Shown in pieces: positions 11,084 through 23,522 of a stretch of DNA of 64,000 nucleotides. A program made the position numbers and the translations under genes. The notes below the pieces were generated by a model. That model worked only from the letters and a program-made list of their open reading frames with translations. It made no database searches and was not told where the DNA came from. Source of the DNA: Rhipidocladum racemiflorum (Eukaryota; Streptophyta; Magnoliopsida; Poales; Poaceae); contig CM070590.1 in NCBI GenBank assembly GCA_036346355.1, forward strand, positions 41,449,749-41,513,748, written 5' to 3'. Within the stretch, counting starts at the first letter, position 1. Each line of letters opens with the position of its first letter.

Positions 11084-14000
11084 GTTGGTATCAGAGCGGG
11101 CTGTAGGTCCTTGGAATGTGTATTTTTAGTATCATGCTATAGGGTACAACTAAAATTTGATGAGAAATAAGTTAGAAACATGGCTTAGGTTTTAACTAAA
11201 ATTTTGTCATAGGATAGCAACATTAAAACTTGCAAAAGTGGTATAACTAATCTAAAATTTGACACGCATGGATGCACAGTAGGAAAAGGGTATGGGTATC
11301 GTTGTTTAAGCTTAAATGTTGTATTTAAGCTTTGATGTTGAATGCTAAAGTTGGTAATGTATGTTGCCATGTTATTGAGAGATTTGATTTAATTGTTCTT
11401 GTTGTTGTGATAAAGTGGGGTTTTGGTGCCGAAGGGTTTCGGCCACCTCTCTTATTTCGTAGTAAGGGTGAGGTTTGACGGTGTGGCTGGTTAGCGCCAT
11501 CACCGAAGAACTATTAACCCCTGTAGGAGAAGACTGCTTACCCCTTTCTGTCGTAGACCGGGTAGTTGACTGGAGACAAAAAGAAGAGTTAGTGGTGGGT
11601 TCCTTCGTATGTTCTTTGCCGTTCTGACGGTCAGTTTTCGTTGTTTTTCTTGGCTTTAGTTGATTTGAATCAAATGAAAAGTGTTGGGTATGTGTGGATT
11701 GTGTCGTTTGCGGGGCATGGTTCTGTCTTCCTTGGTTGAAGACGAAGAAGAGTAGTCTAGTGTTGCGCTTCTTTTGGGCGCCTTTCCAGTTTTGATGCAT
11801 ATTGATTGCTTTACGGGGAATAAGCATTCAATTTAATCCTGTGGTTGTCTTTCTCCGAGGTTAAAGGAGTTATTGCGGAGTTATGCCAGACCTGGTTGTC
11901 AGGGCTGAAGTTCTGTGGCTTTGTAGGAGTAAGTGGTGTTTGATTTCGTTATTTTACTGGTTTAAGAAATCACCTTTGAAAAACCCTTCTTGTTTCGTGA
12001 AAGATTGGGGTTTGGTGTTAAGGTTTTATTTGCAAAGGTTTATTTGATCGGTTGGTCCCCTCTTGTAGGAGTTTTTGAGATTTAAAAGTGTTTTGGAGAA
12101 TTCCTTTTGCATGACCAAGTTGGGTTCGTCTTATTGCAATTTTGAGAGTCAAGATTCCTTATGAATTTGGGTTGAGCTTTAAAACTAAAATGTTGCAAAC
12201 AAAGTAAGTAGTCTTTTGACTGAAATCATTTGGCCCTAGTAAGAATTGTTGTTTAGCATGTTATGTAGCATGTACCAATGCGGTTTATTGGATGATGCAT
12301 TGTTAAGTTAATTTGTGAGTTGAAACAATTCATGCGGTTGTTATCTCTAGCTTGAAAACAAATAGACTACTAGTGTTGTAGTTTACTCTTAGCGAGAATG
12401 ATTGAATGGGTTAATGTACATGCTTAGAACCTGTTGCCTTGCTTTAAAAGTGATTATGATCCTCGTTAATGTTAAAAGTTTAAACCTTGATGCATAGTAA
12501 GAACATTAAGATGATGTAAATTAATGATACTGTCAAAGAAACCTTGCCGGTTGTTTAAAGATGTTCTAATCTAACGGGTTAATAGAGGAATTTAATCATG
12601 TTGACTAGTGTTTTTAATTTGGAAGTTGATTAGAGTTGCTATTTATGTTGTTGCAAACTACTAGTATATTTGGAAGCATGCAGTTGTGTCTATACAATGC
12701 TAGTATTGATATCAATTGAGAAGACATAAGACTTATTGTTCATGATGTTGTTAAGTGCAGTGTTAATGCTAGTATTCAATCTATTTTAAATAGTTGGAGT
12801 ATGTTGTGTGGTGGTAATTTTGTTATAACCTATGTATAGGGTAGCTAAAGGTAATATTGTTGTTTGATGATTATGCAAGTTATTGATATTGATGACTTAA
12901 TAGTGGTGGTAGTTGCTTAAATTAATTGTTGAAAATCCTTGTTAAAAATGGAGGTTATTGTAACATGTTGTAATGGAGTGGACAATGGATAATTAACATG
13001 ATGTAGGATTTTATTCTTGCTGAAGGTATATCCTAGAATCATACTCACGAATTTTGTCTTGTAGAGATAACATGTATGTGTTGAAGTCATTTATTGATTG
13101 AGTAAGTTTTGTTGTCGAGAAATTGACGTATGGATTGTATAAAATTGGTAGGTTGATCGTGCTCAAGTACCTGTTGAAGTGCCATGTTTGAAATAGAGAA
13201 TACATTGTTATATGATGTGTTGGTCTGTGGGGATCTTTATGAGGTAGTATTGGTTAGTTGTCTTTTGATAATCGTCATGAACTTTATTTATAAGTGATGG
13301 GAAAGGTAACTAGAGGAATATTGGTTATGTAGCTTTTGGTTGAATTATGATGGGTTTCTCGATGAGTAAAAAAAATGTAATTTGAATGTTTAAAAAGATA
13401 AGAATAGGGTTTAATGCTGAGCTTGTGGTTAAAACCTTCTGGACTGGTTTGGTTGTTTGCCATCTCGGTTGAATGCTTTCGGTGGAGGTGTTCCTTACGT
13501 TGAGTTTCAGAGTTCCCCAAAACTCGTAGTGTTTGGTGTCGACCTTTGGTTTTGGCGAAGTTGTTTAGTTCGTGTCGTGAGTTTGAGTTCACATCCAAAA
13601 GTTTTTGAGTGGATCGCGCTCCTTCGTGTTCACCCTGAATTATCTCTGGAATAAGTTTTTAAGGAAGCAAATGGACATAGTGGTTTTTGTTGGAAACTCT
13701 TGAGGTTTAATTTGTAACTCTTTTTTTGCTAAAGTTGGAGTTATTTGGAAAATGTGTGTGATGTTTGCGAGTGCTTCAAAAAGGTGGATTTTATGAATAT
13801 TTTATAAAGTGATTTTGTTAGTGAGGTGTTCCCTTTTTGAAATAAGTTTCCCTCTCCTTGAGGAAAAAAAAATTGTGACGGTTGTGGGAGCAGATGCTCG
13901 ACTTGAAATTCTGATGTTCTTTTCCAAAATGTTGATTTTGGTTAAAATGTGATGTTTTGCAAGTTTAGCTATCTATCGTTGGTGGGTTCTGACCCGACGT

Positions 14001-15179
14001 GGTGTTTTGCGGTTAATGGTGTTGCCGTCAATGTTATGTGTGTTTCAAACTTGTGATACCGAGAAAGTAGTCGTTTGGTGAATGATTATTCGGTATTGTT
14101 GTTACATGAAGAATGAATGATGAAAAGGAAAACGAGACATTGTTTATGCATATTTAATCATAAAGGAGTCGATGAGCCAGGTCGGTGAGAAAGTCATATA
14201 AGGATATATGACTAATCCGGAGTGCTCTTGAAAAGTGTGCATGCATGTCATGAATCGAGATGTCCATTTCTTTCTAGTATGAAAAGAAAGAATGAAGAAA
14301 TTATGGTATTTTGGTTGTGGTGTAGGGGATTTATGCTTCCTTTGTGATTTGACTTGGTTGTTGCCAAATTCTTTCCAAAATGGTTGTTAACGCTTTGGGT
14401 TTGAGTTGTCGTGTGTACACTTGGGCTTGATAGCTAAGTGTTTTTGTGTGAGGGCGAGACCCTCTTAAGAAAGGAACCAATTGTGGTTTGGTAAGGTTTT
14501 ACGATCCTAGCTTGGGGCTAGGTGTAGAACCTTAGTGGTATAAGGGTGGTTTGTGATGGAGGTTGATGATGTATGGGTTTAACCATTATTAAGAGTAGCG
14601 ATGGGTGGAAGTGAAGTTGACGGTAGTTCGGTGATAATTGTCCTGCCGTGAGCAATTGTCTTCACTAGTTGTTCTTGGATTTGAGTCTTGCCTGGGAGAG
14701 GATGGAATGAAATGTTAGTATGATCATGTATCGGAAGGGCAAGTGTGCCTTATTGAGTTATTCCCCTCGATGGAAATTTTCGGGAATGTAGAGTGGTCGT
14801 TAAAGGAATTGTGACTTGCTTTGATTATGACATGTTGAGTTTGATGGAGTGTGGTGGTCATGTTGGTTGCGATAGAAGTGTGAAGTGTTTGTCGTGAGGA
14901 TTCGAGCGTTTTGGGTTGTTGGAGCCCTTTGTGGTTGAAACGCAGATTCTGTTTGGGAATGGAAGTGAAGGTCGAACAGTGAGCGATTGCCCTTAGTTGA
15001 GCTAGATCAACACTTTTTCGCCAAGTGTTGGTTTTGGGGAACTCGTTTGTCGTTTGTTCCGGTTTTAGTCGTTGTGCGAATGTTTTGTGCTGCAGAGAAG
15101 CCTTTTGTCCCTTGGGGACTTTGTTGTTGAATTTGGCGTCCTTCGGATTCGAGGTAGAATCCTGTTGGAGGGGGGAGAA
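11084..15179 (+). other. Internal domain of X1, non-coding; primer site 11086-11097
   Basis: It begins with the primer-site match TGGTATCAGAGC two bases after the LTR, followed by a stretch (GTAGGTCCTTGGAATG) also present at the start of Z's internal domain. No gag, protease, RT or integrase motif was found in any frame. The longest open frame is antisense (11372-11827) and is not kept in frame in Y. The domain aligns with those of Y and F on the minus strand and, more distantly, Z. It holds a palindromic copy of the GGTCGGTGAGAAAGT motif at 14180-14220. Confidence 0.75.
15145..15179 (+). other. Near-perfect hairpin and polypurine tract of X1
   Basis: GGATTCGA-GG-TAGAATCC (15145-15162, one mismatch) is followed by a G-rich tract and the LTR start at 15180. 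The hairpin is perfect in F (45017-45034) and nearly so in Y (17711-17728). Confidence 0.75.
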
Positions 15180-17527
15180 TGTGACACTACGGTATGGTGT
15201 GACATTATAAAATGTGAAATTAGAGAATAAAACCTTACGGCTTGAGGTTTACTCGCGTTTTTGGGCCTTTTGAAGTGATGTGACCCCACGGAGTGTTGTA
15301 ACCTTATAAATGTGCATGATGAGGTCAAAAACATTATGAGATGTGGAATTAAGGTTAAAACCATAGGGTATGGAGGTTAATACCGTTTCCGGGCTGTTCT
15401 CAGGAATTTGGGCCTCTCCGGGGGAGTTCGGGCCCAAGGGGGATGAGCCGTGGGCCTTGGTGGGAGGTGTTTTGGGCCCATGAGGGTGGGAGAGGCAGGC
15501 TTTACTGCCTTGGGCACCTCCACCCTGCCCCCATGCGCCCCTAACCCTAGCCGCCACCTTTCTTCCTCCTCCATCCACCTCCTAGCCGCCCCATCTCCTT
15601 CCCCATGCGCCTCCACCTCCTCTCCTCTCCACCACCTCTCCTCCACCCCCTTGCTGCCCTAAGGTAGCCTCCCCACCCCTGCACCTCGAGGATCCATACA
15701 TTGGAAGCGAGGAGCGAGGAACGAGGAGCGAGGAGCGAGGAGCGTGGAGCGAGCAGCGATCCGGGAGGAGTTTCATTGGGATTTCGGTCGTCGGGCGAAG
15801 GTATGGCCTTGGGACTCCTTGGGGTTGGGCTAGGTACTGTTCTAATGGTGTTTAACATGATTTTAGATCAATTGGTGGTGCTGGACTTGAGTAGATTGGA
15901 TTAGATCTAGATGTTGCCACGTTTCTGTTTTGGGACAGCATGAGCAGTCGATCTAGGGTTAAGTTTTTCGCCAATTTAGATTCCGAATCTGGCCATACGG
16001 ACGTTGAAGAAGTTGTAGATAATTTTATTATATTTCAGTGGACATAAAGAACGTTAAATTCCGATAAGCCGTTTGAAAGTTATGACTGTTTTACAGAGTG
16101 TGTTAAAATCTGTGACGTGATTGGAACAGATCACGGTATTTTGTACATTAAACAACTTTAGATTCTGAATCAGTCTTTCCCTATAACTAGAAAAAGTTGC
16201 GAAATTTCCTAAGCTATGCGAGGATGTACTCGTTTAATTGATTTGGAGTGTTAGAACTCAGGTTATGGCCGTTGGAATTCTGCTGTCCCGGCGGGACAGA
16301 GCCTCTGTTTTTGGGTTTTGCAAGTAGGGTGCGAAGTCGGGTTAGATGAATGTTGTGTAATGTTTTGTGGGCATGTTTGTGAGTGTGTGATACCTATGTG
16401 CAGGTGGTGTGACCCCGGGAGTGCCCACTACTTCTCATCAATCCGTCGCCGATGGTTAAGGCAAGTGTATTGGAATGGGTAGCGAGTTGTAGATCGCTAG
16501 TTTTGATGAGTTGAAATTGAATTTATGATGCGATAACATGCCATGCTTTAATGCTTGCTATTGGTATGATGAAAATGATCCATTATGATTCTATGCCATG
16601 ATTGGTTTAAGTAAATGTGCAAATTACTTTATGATTTTGGCATCTTTGCATTCATGGCATGAGACATGGCGAGGGCGGTGAGAAAGTCATAACTAGTCTG
16701 GTAAGGTCGGTGAGAAAGTTATGACTAGTCCGGAACGCCATTGAGTAAAACCTACATCGTGATTCCATCCACGTGGTGAATGGAAGCGAGGAGTAGGCAC
16801 CCTCCATCTACGGGATGGAAGGGAGGAGAGGGTGCACGCCGACGGGTGTGCACTGAGCTATACCGGTATAAGCTTCCAAGAGATATGAGCATTGCATTGC
16901 ATCGCATTGCATACATGATGATGATAATATGTGAACAATGATTTTGAGACATGAATATGATGTTGAATATGAGATTATGACTTGACCATGAAGTTGAGCA
17001 TGGTATGTAGTGTTGTTACATTGAATTGTTTTTTTTTCCCATTGCAATATACTTGCTGAGTGATGAACTCATGCTTGTGTTTTATGTTGTTTTTAGGTAC
17101 TTTGAGACCGGCATGCGGGAAAGGGGTTTAGCTACACTTCTACACGTAGCTCCACATTCATAGTCTATGTTTAATCACTTGGAGACATGATAATAAGATT
17201 TGTGCCATGAAACTTGGTGCTCGGCTTGGTTTTGAGCTTAAGTTCATCTTTTGCTTCACTATAATTGGTGAAATGGTTGAATTCGCTGTTGGTAGATATA
17301 AGTGTTGCCATATCCATTGTTATTGCTGTTTTAGTTGTCATTTACCAAGCTATATCTTGTCTTACTATTGTTGTTGCTTCGAAGCATGAGAAACAAAGGA
17401 GATGCTGCCGAAATTTTTGGTTTTAGCATTTGCTCCTTTGTTGTAATTTATGTTAATTTGTGGTATTTAGATGTTGTTTAGTCTATGTTTGGTAGCATTC
17501 AGTCATACAAGAGGCTGCGGTGTTACA
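15180..17527 (+). repeat. 3' LTR of X1, 2.35 kb
   Basis: It starts TGTGACACTACGG and ends GGTGTTACA. The first 60 bp contain imperfect TGTGAC-type repeats. A pyrimidine-rich leader-like stretch (15540-15660) precedes a heptamer array and a candidate splice donor, AAG|GTATGG near 15799. A 57-nt exon-like block follows CAG and ends AAG|GCAAGT near 16463. All three small reading frames I checked look spurious. Confidence 0.92.
15709..15757 (+). repeat. GAGGAGC heptamer array, seven units
   Basis: Seven consecutive 7-bp units (GAGGAGC with single-base variants) fill 49 bp. The corresponding part of Y's LTR (about 41800-41880) lacks the array, so it probably expanded in X1 or its recent lineage. 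Confidence 0.85.
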
Positions 17528-19693
17528 CCCTCCCTCCCTCATGGGCCCAAAATCCCTCCCACCAAGGCCCACGACTCATCCCCTTAGTCCCAAACTCCCG
17601 AAATCGGCCTGGAACTGCGATTAAACTGCGTAACGTAAAGTTTTAACATCTGATTTCACAGTTTATAATGTTTTGACATCCCGTAGTGTCACATTCTCCC
17701 CCCTTCAATAGGATTCGACCTCGAATCATAGACACGCCACTATGCAAAACAAAGTCCACAAGGGTCTCAAACCGAAGCAACGATAAACCAACTCTCCAAA
17801 TCCATCTGTTGACAAGAGTGACTTGACTTAGCTCAACCAAATGCAACCTCTCACGATTCCTTGTTCACTTCAATTTCTACTAAAATTTGCAAGGGACAAA
17901 ATAATTCCTAGCAATCTGGATTACAAGGAATTTCCTGAATCACATATCTCATACCACTATATTCAGAATTGATTTGACAAAACTCAGACTAGATTTTCCT
18001 TTATCACTTCAACACACTAAACTTCTTACTCGATTATTCTACTCAACAGAAGAGGGTATTAATTTCTAAACTCAGCAGAGGTCTAATCTCCTCTTTCTAC
18101 CACTCTATCATGATTCTTCAAGCGCAAGATGACACAATCGTCGTGGGAGACATCCATTTAACAAGCATTTAACCTTTTTCACCATTAGTATTTGAACGGT
18201 CAGCTAAGGTTCCAAACTTGAACCCCCAAAGAATTAATTACACACGATCTCCTCCTTTCCAATTAGTTGATCTTTTTCACAGAACAACCTTAATCCACTA
18301 ATGCCCTCGAAAGAATTTGCTCACTTGGCAAAATTTTCCTTTCCAATCACAAACTACATTATAATTTCATTCTATCTTCTCCCAGGCATACCTCACACCC
18401 AAAGACAACTAGCCAAAACAATGCTCACGATAGAACCTTTTTATATCATAATTTCTATAACATTTACCAACACCAAACGATATTCTCAACAAAAATTTGA
18501 ACCACGACATTGACAACCTCCATCATAATCCACCCTTATACCATTAAGGTTCGACACCTAGCCCCAAGCTAGGATCGTAAAACCTTACCAAACCACAATT
18601 GGCTCCTTTCTTAAGAGGGTCTTGCCCTCACACAATAACACTTAGTTATCAAGCCCAAGTGTACACATATTTCGCATATTCAACCATAAACCAAGAACAT
18701 TTATATCCTCAATCCCATATATAGAGCAAGAGAAGTACAATTCTTTTGAACCCAAGTGGACCACACACGACAACTCAAACCCAAAGCACTAAAACCACTT
18801 TGGAAAGGATTCGGCAACATCCAAAGAGCACACATTTCATTTTATTTTTCTAAACCAAATCGCAAAGAAAACTCAAAACTCTAACACCATAGCCAAAATA
18901 CCACAATTTATTCATTCTTTCTTTTCATACTAGGAAGAAATGGAAATCTCGATACATGACGAGAATGCACAATTTTCAAGAGCACTCCGGATTAGTCATA
19001 TATCCATATATGACTTTCTCACCGACCTGGCTCATCGACTCCTTTATGATTAATTATGCATAAACAATGTCTCGTTTTCCTTTTCACCATTCATTCATCA
19101 TGTAACAATGGTACCGCATAGTCATTCACCAAATGACTTCTTCCTCGGTATCAAATAATGGAAACACAATTAACATCGAAGGTTGCGGAAATTCATATAG
19201 ACTATGACGGCAGCATAGTTGACAGTAAAACACCATGTCGCATCACATCCCACATCAATTGAAAACTGAACTTGCAAAACATTGCATTTAATCCAAATTC
19301 AACATTTTGGAACAGAACATCAACCCCAAAGTCAAACGTCTGCACACACAACTGCCACAATTTTTCTCAAAGAGAAAGGGAAACTCATTTCCAAAAGGGA
19401 ACACTTCACCAACAAAATCACTTTTAAAACATTCATGAAATCCACCTTTTTGAAGCACTCGCAAACATCACACACATTATGCAAATAAATCCAACTCCAG
19501 TAAAAAAGAGTTACAAATTAAATCTCAAGATTTTCCAAGACAACCCACTATGTCCATTTACTTCCGTTAAAATTTATTCCAAAGATAATTCAGGGTGAAC
19601 GCGAAGGAGCGCGATCCACTCAAAAACTTTTGGGTGTAAAACCATACCCATAACACAAATTAAACAAAATAGCCAAAACCAAAGACTGGCACC
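17528..19693 (-). mobile_element. Element Y, 3' part: start of its 3' LTR and distal internal domain
   Basis: Reading on the minus strand, 17528-17693 is the first part of an X-family LTR (TGTGACACTACGG start). Bases 17694-17708 are its polypurine tract and 17711-17728 the hairpin. Internal domain runs on to 19693. The rest of this LTR was displaced by X1 and lies outside the window. The internal sequence aligns antiparallel with X1 13500-15179. No coding capacity is visible. D interrupts it at 19694 and Y resumes at 38776. Confidence 0.85.
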
Positions 19694-19848
19694 TGTAACA
19701 CCCCGGCACCCCGTGCCCCGAATGTTACACTCTCCAGCACCAACAGTCAACTAAATACTAGGATAAATTTTGGTAAAGCAAGCGAACAACTAGGAGGTTG
19801 CCGATCTTATTAAAAATTTCGGCAGCACCTCCCCTAGAACTAGGACAT

Positions 19849-22800
19849 TGTAACACCCCAAAATTTTGTTTTTCTTAAATTCATGTGTGATTTGGCACTT
19901 TGGTGAATTTTTGGAATTTTTTGGAATTTATTTGGAGTTTATTTGAATTTATTCTATTTTGAAATAATTAAAGAATTTAACTTTGCAAATAAAATTTTGT
20001 TGGAAATATTTTATTTGAGTCCAAAATGTTCCAAAATATTTTCCAGAATTTTTCTGGAATTTTTCTTAGTATTTTGCTATTTTTCTTGAATTAAATGAAT
20101 TTCTGGAAATTATTTTGAATATTTAATCGCTGGAATTAGAAACCGAGTCGGTCACTTTTCATCCGACCGAGCCCAAGTCAAACTCGAGCTCGAGTCCGAC
20201 ACGAGCCAGCTGACTCGACCGAACCGCGTTCTAAACCTAATCGCGCGGGACCGTTGGATCAAGATCCAACGGCCCAGGTTGAGCCGCACCGATCCGACCG
20301 GGATCCGGTCCGGATCCGATCTCGCCCGCGCCATCGTGGCCGCTGATCGCGCCACGTGGACGGCTGCCCGTCTTCGTCTTCGCCCGAGTCCGGGTCGGAC
20401 TCCTCCGCCGCGTCGCCGCCGAGTTCGGTTAGGGTTTCGCGGATTTCGCGCACGTCGAGGCACTATTTAATGCCCCGTTGCCTCCCTGTTGAAGCCCTTT
20501 GTCGTGCGCACCTTTTGCCCCAACTCACCGAGCCCTAGCCGCCGCCACCTAGCCGCAATCGCTCGCCGTAGTTGGTTTAGGTCTCCGCCGCGCCTTCTTG
20601 CCGTTTGCCGCCGTCTCCGTCGTCATCAGCCACCGTTGAGCCCAGATCCGAGTTCCTCGCGTCAAGACGCGTTCGGGAGTGCAAGTCTTCGCGCCGGAGG
20701 AGCCCCGCAACGTCGCGCCGTTGGTCGCCGTCCCCAGCTCCGTCGCGTCGCCATCGCCGACCCCGAGCTCCGTGGACCGTCGGATCTCCATCGCACGGGC
20801 CAGATCGTGCCACGTCACCCGCCGGTGAGATTCCGATCCAAAACCCCAGATCCAATTTCGACCGTTGGATCTAGATCCAACGGTCCGAATCAAACGCGTT
20901 AACCCAAACGCGTGAAAGCTAGATCTAATCTGGGCCGTTGATTTTCAAATCAATGGCTGAGATCGTACACGCTGCCCAGAAGGCCGACCGCGGCCGGCGT
21001 GGCCAAGACACCCAGCGCTGTCGGTCGCCGACACGCCGCCCATGTCATGTCGGCCACCGCAACCACACCGTGGACGCCAAGACGGGCCTTCATGTCGGGC
21101 CGCCACCAGCCGCGGCGGTGACGCCGGCCGATGACGTCACCAGTGGGTCCCACCCGTCAGCAGTGGGCTGAGTCCCCGCTGACGTTAGCGATGACGTCAC
21201 ACCCGAGGGTCCCACCTGTCAGTCTCACGTGAGCTGTGGACCGAGTCCACGGTGGACCCGAGCGAGCCGTGGACTGAGCCTGTGTCCTTGCTGATGCAAT
21301 AATTAATTTCCAAAAAAGAAAATGGTTTATTAATTCGAAATATTGATTTTAGAATTTGTTTCAAAGTTCAAACGCTTATAACTTTTGCATTTTAACTCCG
21401 ATTTGAGTGATTCAAATTTCTAAATTTGTATAAAATTGAGATCTACCTAATGTTGAATTTTATTTAAGTTTTGGACTAAAGTTTTTCTCTGTATTATTAT
21501 TTAATTGCTTATTTAAAACTTTAAATGCTTGTATCTTTTGCATTTAAACCCCGAATTTGACGATTCCAGTTTCTAAAAATTTATAAAATTATGTTCTCTG
21601 TGTTCATGAACTTTATTTGGATGTTTGGACACTTTTTGTCTACTGTTTATTTATTATTTGCTATTTGCACGCTTTACGAGTAGACGTTGAAGTGCCGGAA
21701 GGATTCGAAGGAGAGGTGTTGACTCAGGAGCCAGCTCAGGACCAAGAGCAAGTACTTTTTGAAGGCAAGTTGTGCTTTGACCATATTGATCCCACTTTGA
21801 AACCTATTTTGATTTAATTATTGCATGCTAGTTTAAATTAGAAAATGCTTTACTTAATTATGGGTAATTAGATAAATGCCAAATTGCTGTATGACACCTT
21901 GGTTAATTAAATATATGTGCCATGACCCTTGTCACCCTAGTTGTGGTTTACTAGTTGGACATTACTAAATTGCCAACATGGGATTTTAGACCGTATAGTA
22001 TACTGCTTAGACCGGCTACGTGCTCATGACATGATTTTGGACAATCAAATGTTAATATTGACTTAATGATATATTGAACCTGTTTTGGGAAAGTATCATG
22101 TGATGTTGATGGCACGTGGTGCATGGTAATCAATTGGGGGATTTGACAAATGGCTTTTGACCAGGGCATGTGGCAAGATTGATCAGGGTGGGCCCGTTGT
22201 GGCACCGGGAATGTTGGTTTGGTTCTTCGGGTAGTCTTGCCCTGGTCACCCTAAGGACTTAACCTTGCAAGCCTTTGAACTGAGACAAGCGTGCAACCAC
22301 ATGTCCGTAATGGGACGGACCTAGTTGATTAAGTTACTAATAACGCACCTGTGGGACCTCAGGTTGTCAACTACACCCTTTGTGTAAGTTGTACGGGGGA
22401 GCGTACCAGGGCTGCGGCCAGGTACCCCTCTAACGGTTGATTGGCCTAAACTTCGCCTTAGTTAAGGGAAGGGTTAGTGTGCAATAACCGGGGAGGACCA
22501 CTTGTGCTGTTAGAAGTTTCTGAAAGACTTTGTTACGGACTCTCGCCTTTGTGGTGTTTGGCTGTATCTTGTGGGTAAAGTTCATAACCTCTGCAGAGTG
22601 TACAATCTATTCGAATAGCCGTGTCCGCGGTATTGGACATCGCTCGGGAATTACAGTCAAGGGATAGACTTTCTTGAAAATAACTTGGACTTTAAAGGCT
22701 GGGTTGGTTTAATAATGATGTTGATGGAAATGTGTATCAGGATTGGAAAAGATGTTTATTGACTTCTGGAAAAGTTATTTACCTTATACTTGTTTCTACT

Positions 22801-23306
22801 GCTTTCGAATCTACTTATGATACTTGTCAAATGCTCTTTACTGCAAATGTACCCTGAGCTATTCCTTTGTACTAAGCCATGCATGTAGTATATTGGCCTG
22901 CATTCTGTGCATGACTTGCTGAGTACCAAGTACTCACCCTTGCTGTAACACAACACCAGTTGAAGAGGAGTCTACGCTAGCTTTGGAGGAGGATTTCCAG
23001 GAGGAACCGTCTAACTAGGGAGCGAGCCCAGTCAGTTGCCTGTGGTATACTGGATGGCGCCATGATGTTATTTCACTTTTTCCGCTGCTATTATTTCTCT
23101 TTTATTAAGTTCCGCCCTGCGAGGCGTATATTTGTAACTTGACCCTAAGGTCGAGCAACCAGTTTGATTATCTAATTAAAGTACTTTATTAGTACCGAGT
23201 GGTATGATTGTGATATTTACCAATGTTGAGACTGTGTGCACTAGCGCGTTCCTGGACTAGTGTTGAATACACAGAGGGTCCGGATTTGCAAATTCGGGTC
23301 CCGACA
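19849..23306 (+). repeat. 5' LTR of B, 3.46 kb
   Basis: It starts TGTAACACCCC and ends CCCGACA. It contains the TATTTAA box (20464-20470), palindromes at 20251-20272 and 20862-20883, TGACGTCA at 21132-21139 and 21192-21199, a candidate donor GGTGAG (20824-20829) and exon-like blocks at 21684-21764 and 22960-23018. It keeps about 28 bp near 21940 that the 3' LTR has lost. The 3' LTR holds extra sequence around 30490-30530. Confidence 0.95.
21684..23018 (+). other. Candidate spliced acidic reading frame in the B 5' LTR (two exon-like blocks)
   Basis: Block one (21684-21764, 81 nt) follows an acceptor-like TAG and ends at AAG|GCAAGT. Block two starts at 22960 after CACCAG. Joined, the frame stays open through acidic peptides (VEVPEGFEGEVLTQ in block one, then EEESTLALEEDFQEEPSN) and stops at TAG 23016-23018. 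The 3' LTR has the same arrangement (30933-31013, 32181-32239). No ATG is found in the upstream candidate exon, which is open back to about 20581. This is a prediction without transcript evidence. Confidence 0.35.
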
Positions 23307-23310
23307 GAGG

Positions 23311-23323
23311 TGGTATCAGAGCC
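23311..23323 (+). other. Primer binding site of B
   Basis: TGGTATCAGAGCC lies four bases after the LTR end and is complementary to the initiator Met tRNA 3' end, as in A. Confidence 0.9.
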
Positions 23324-23522
23324 ATACTGACTGTAGGATCAACCCATAGTTAGAATGGTCGTAGTGAGGATAAAACCTATTTTCTAAAGATAAAAATTTA
23401 TCAAGAAAATGAATGAATTCTCGACTCATCCCCTTCTCTCTTGTTCCTACCCCCTGCTGAGTCCTTTTGTTTTCCAGGTTGATTTTAAAACGTTGCGTTC
23501 TTACGCGAGTGTCTTTTGACAG

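Larger units (their letters stand above)
9961..17527 (+). mobile_element. Element X1: LARD-like non-coding LTR retrotransposon
   Basis: The remaining 5' LTR is followed by a tRNA-Met-type primer site, a 4.1-kb internal domain without convincing coding capacity, a polypurine tract and a 2.35-kb 3' LTR. The length, long LTRs and lack of gag and pol fit the LARD class of large non-autonomous elements. It is inserted into the LTR of the minus-strand element Y: base 17528 continues Y's LTR. Its 5' LTR is split by element A. Confidence 0.85.

Noticed and set aside
11372..11827. 151-codon minus-strand frame in the X1 internal domain with a partial counterpart in Y (40539-40950)
   Set aside because: Aligning the two by eye shows indels that are not multiples of three and stops in Y. 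The similarity is at DNA level, so it is probably chance openness.
15377..15858. Glycine/arginine-rich minus-strand frames in the X1 3' LTR
   Set aside because: They arise from pyrimidine-rich leader and the heptamer array. They are low complexity.
20152..20902. Arginine/proline/serine-rich frames in GC-rich LTR leaders of B (also 6849-7429 and 34947-35561)
   Set aside because: Long openness is expected from GC-rich sequence. There is no ATG in the sense frame leading to the candidate donor, and antisense frames differ between copies. I keep only the narrower spliced-frame hypothesis.
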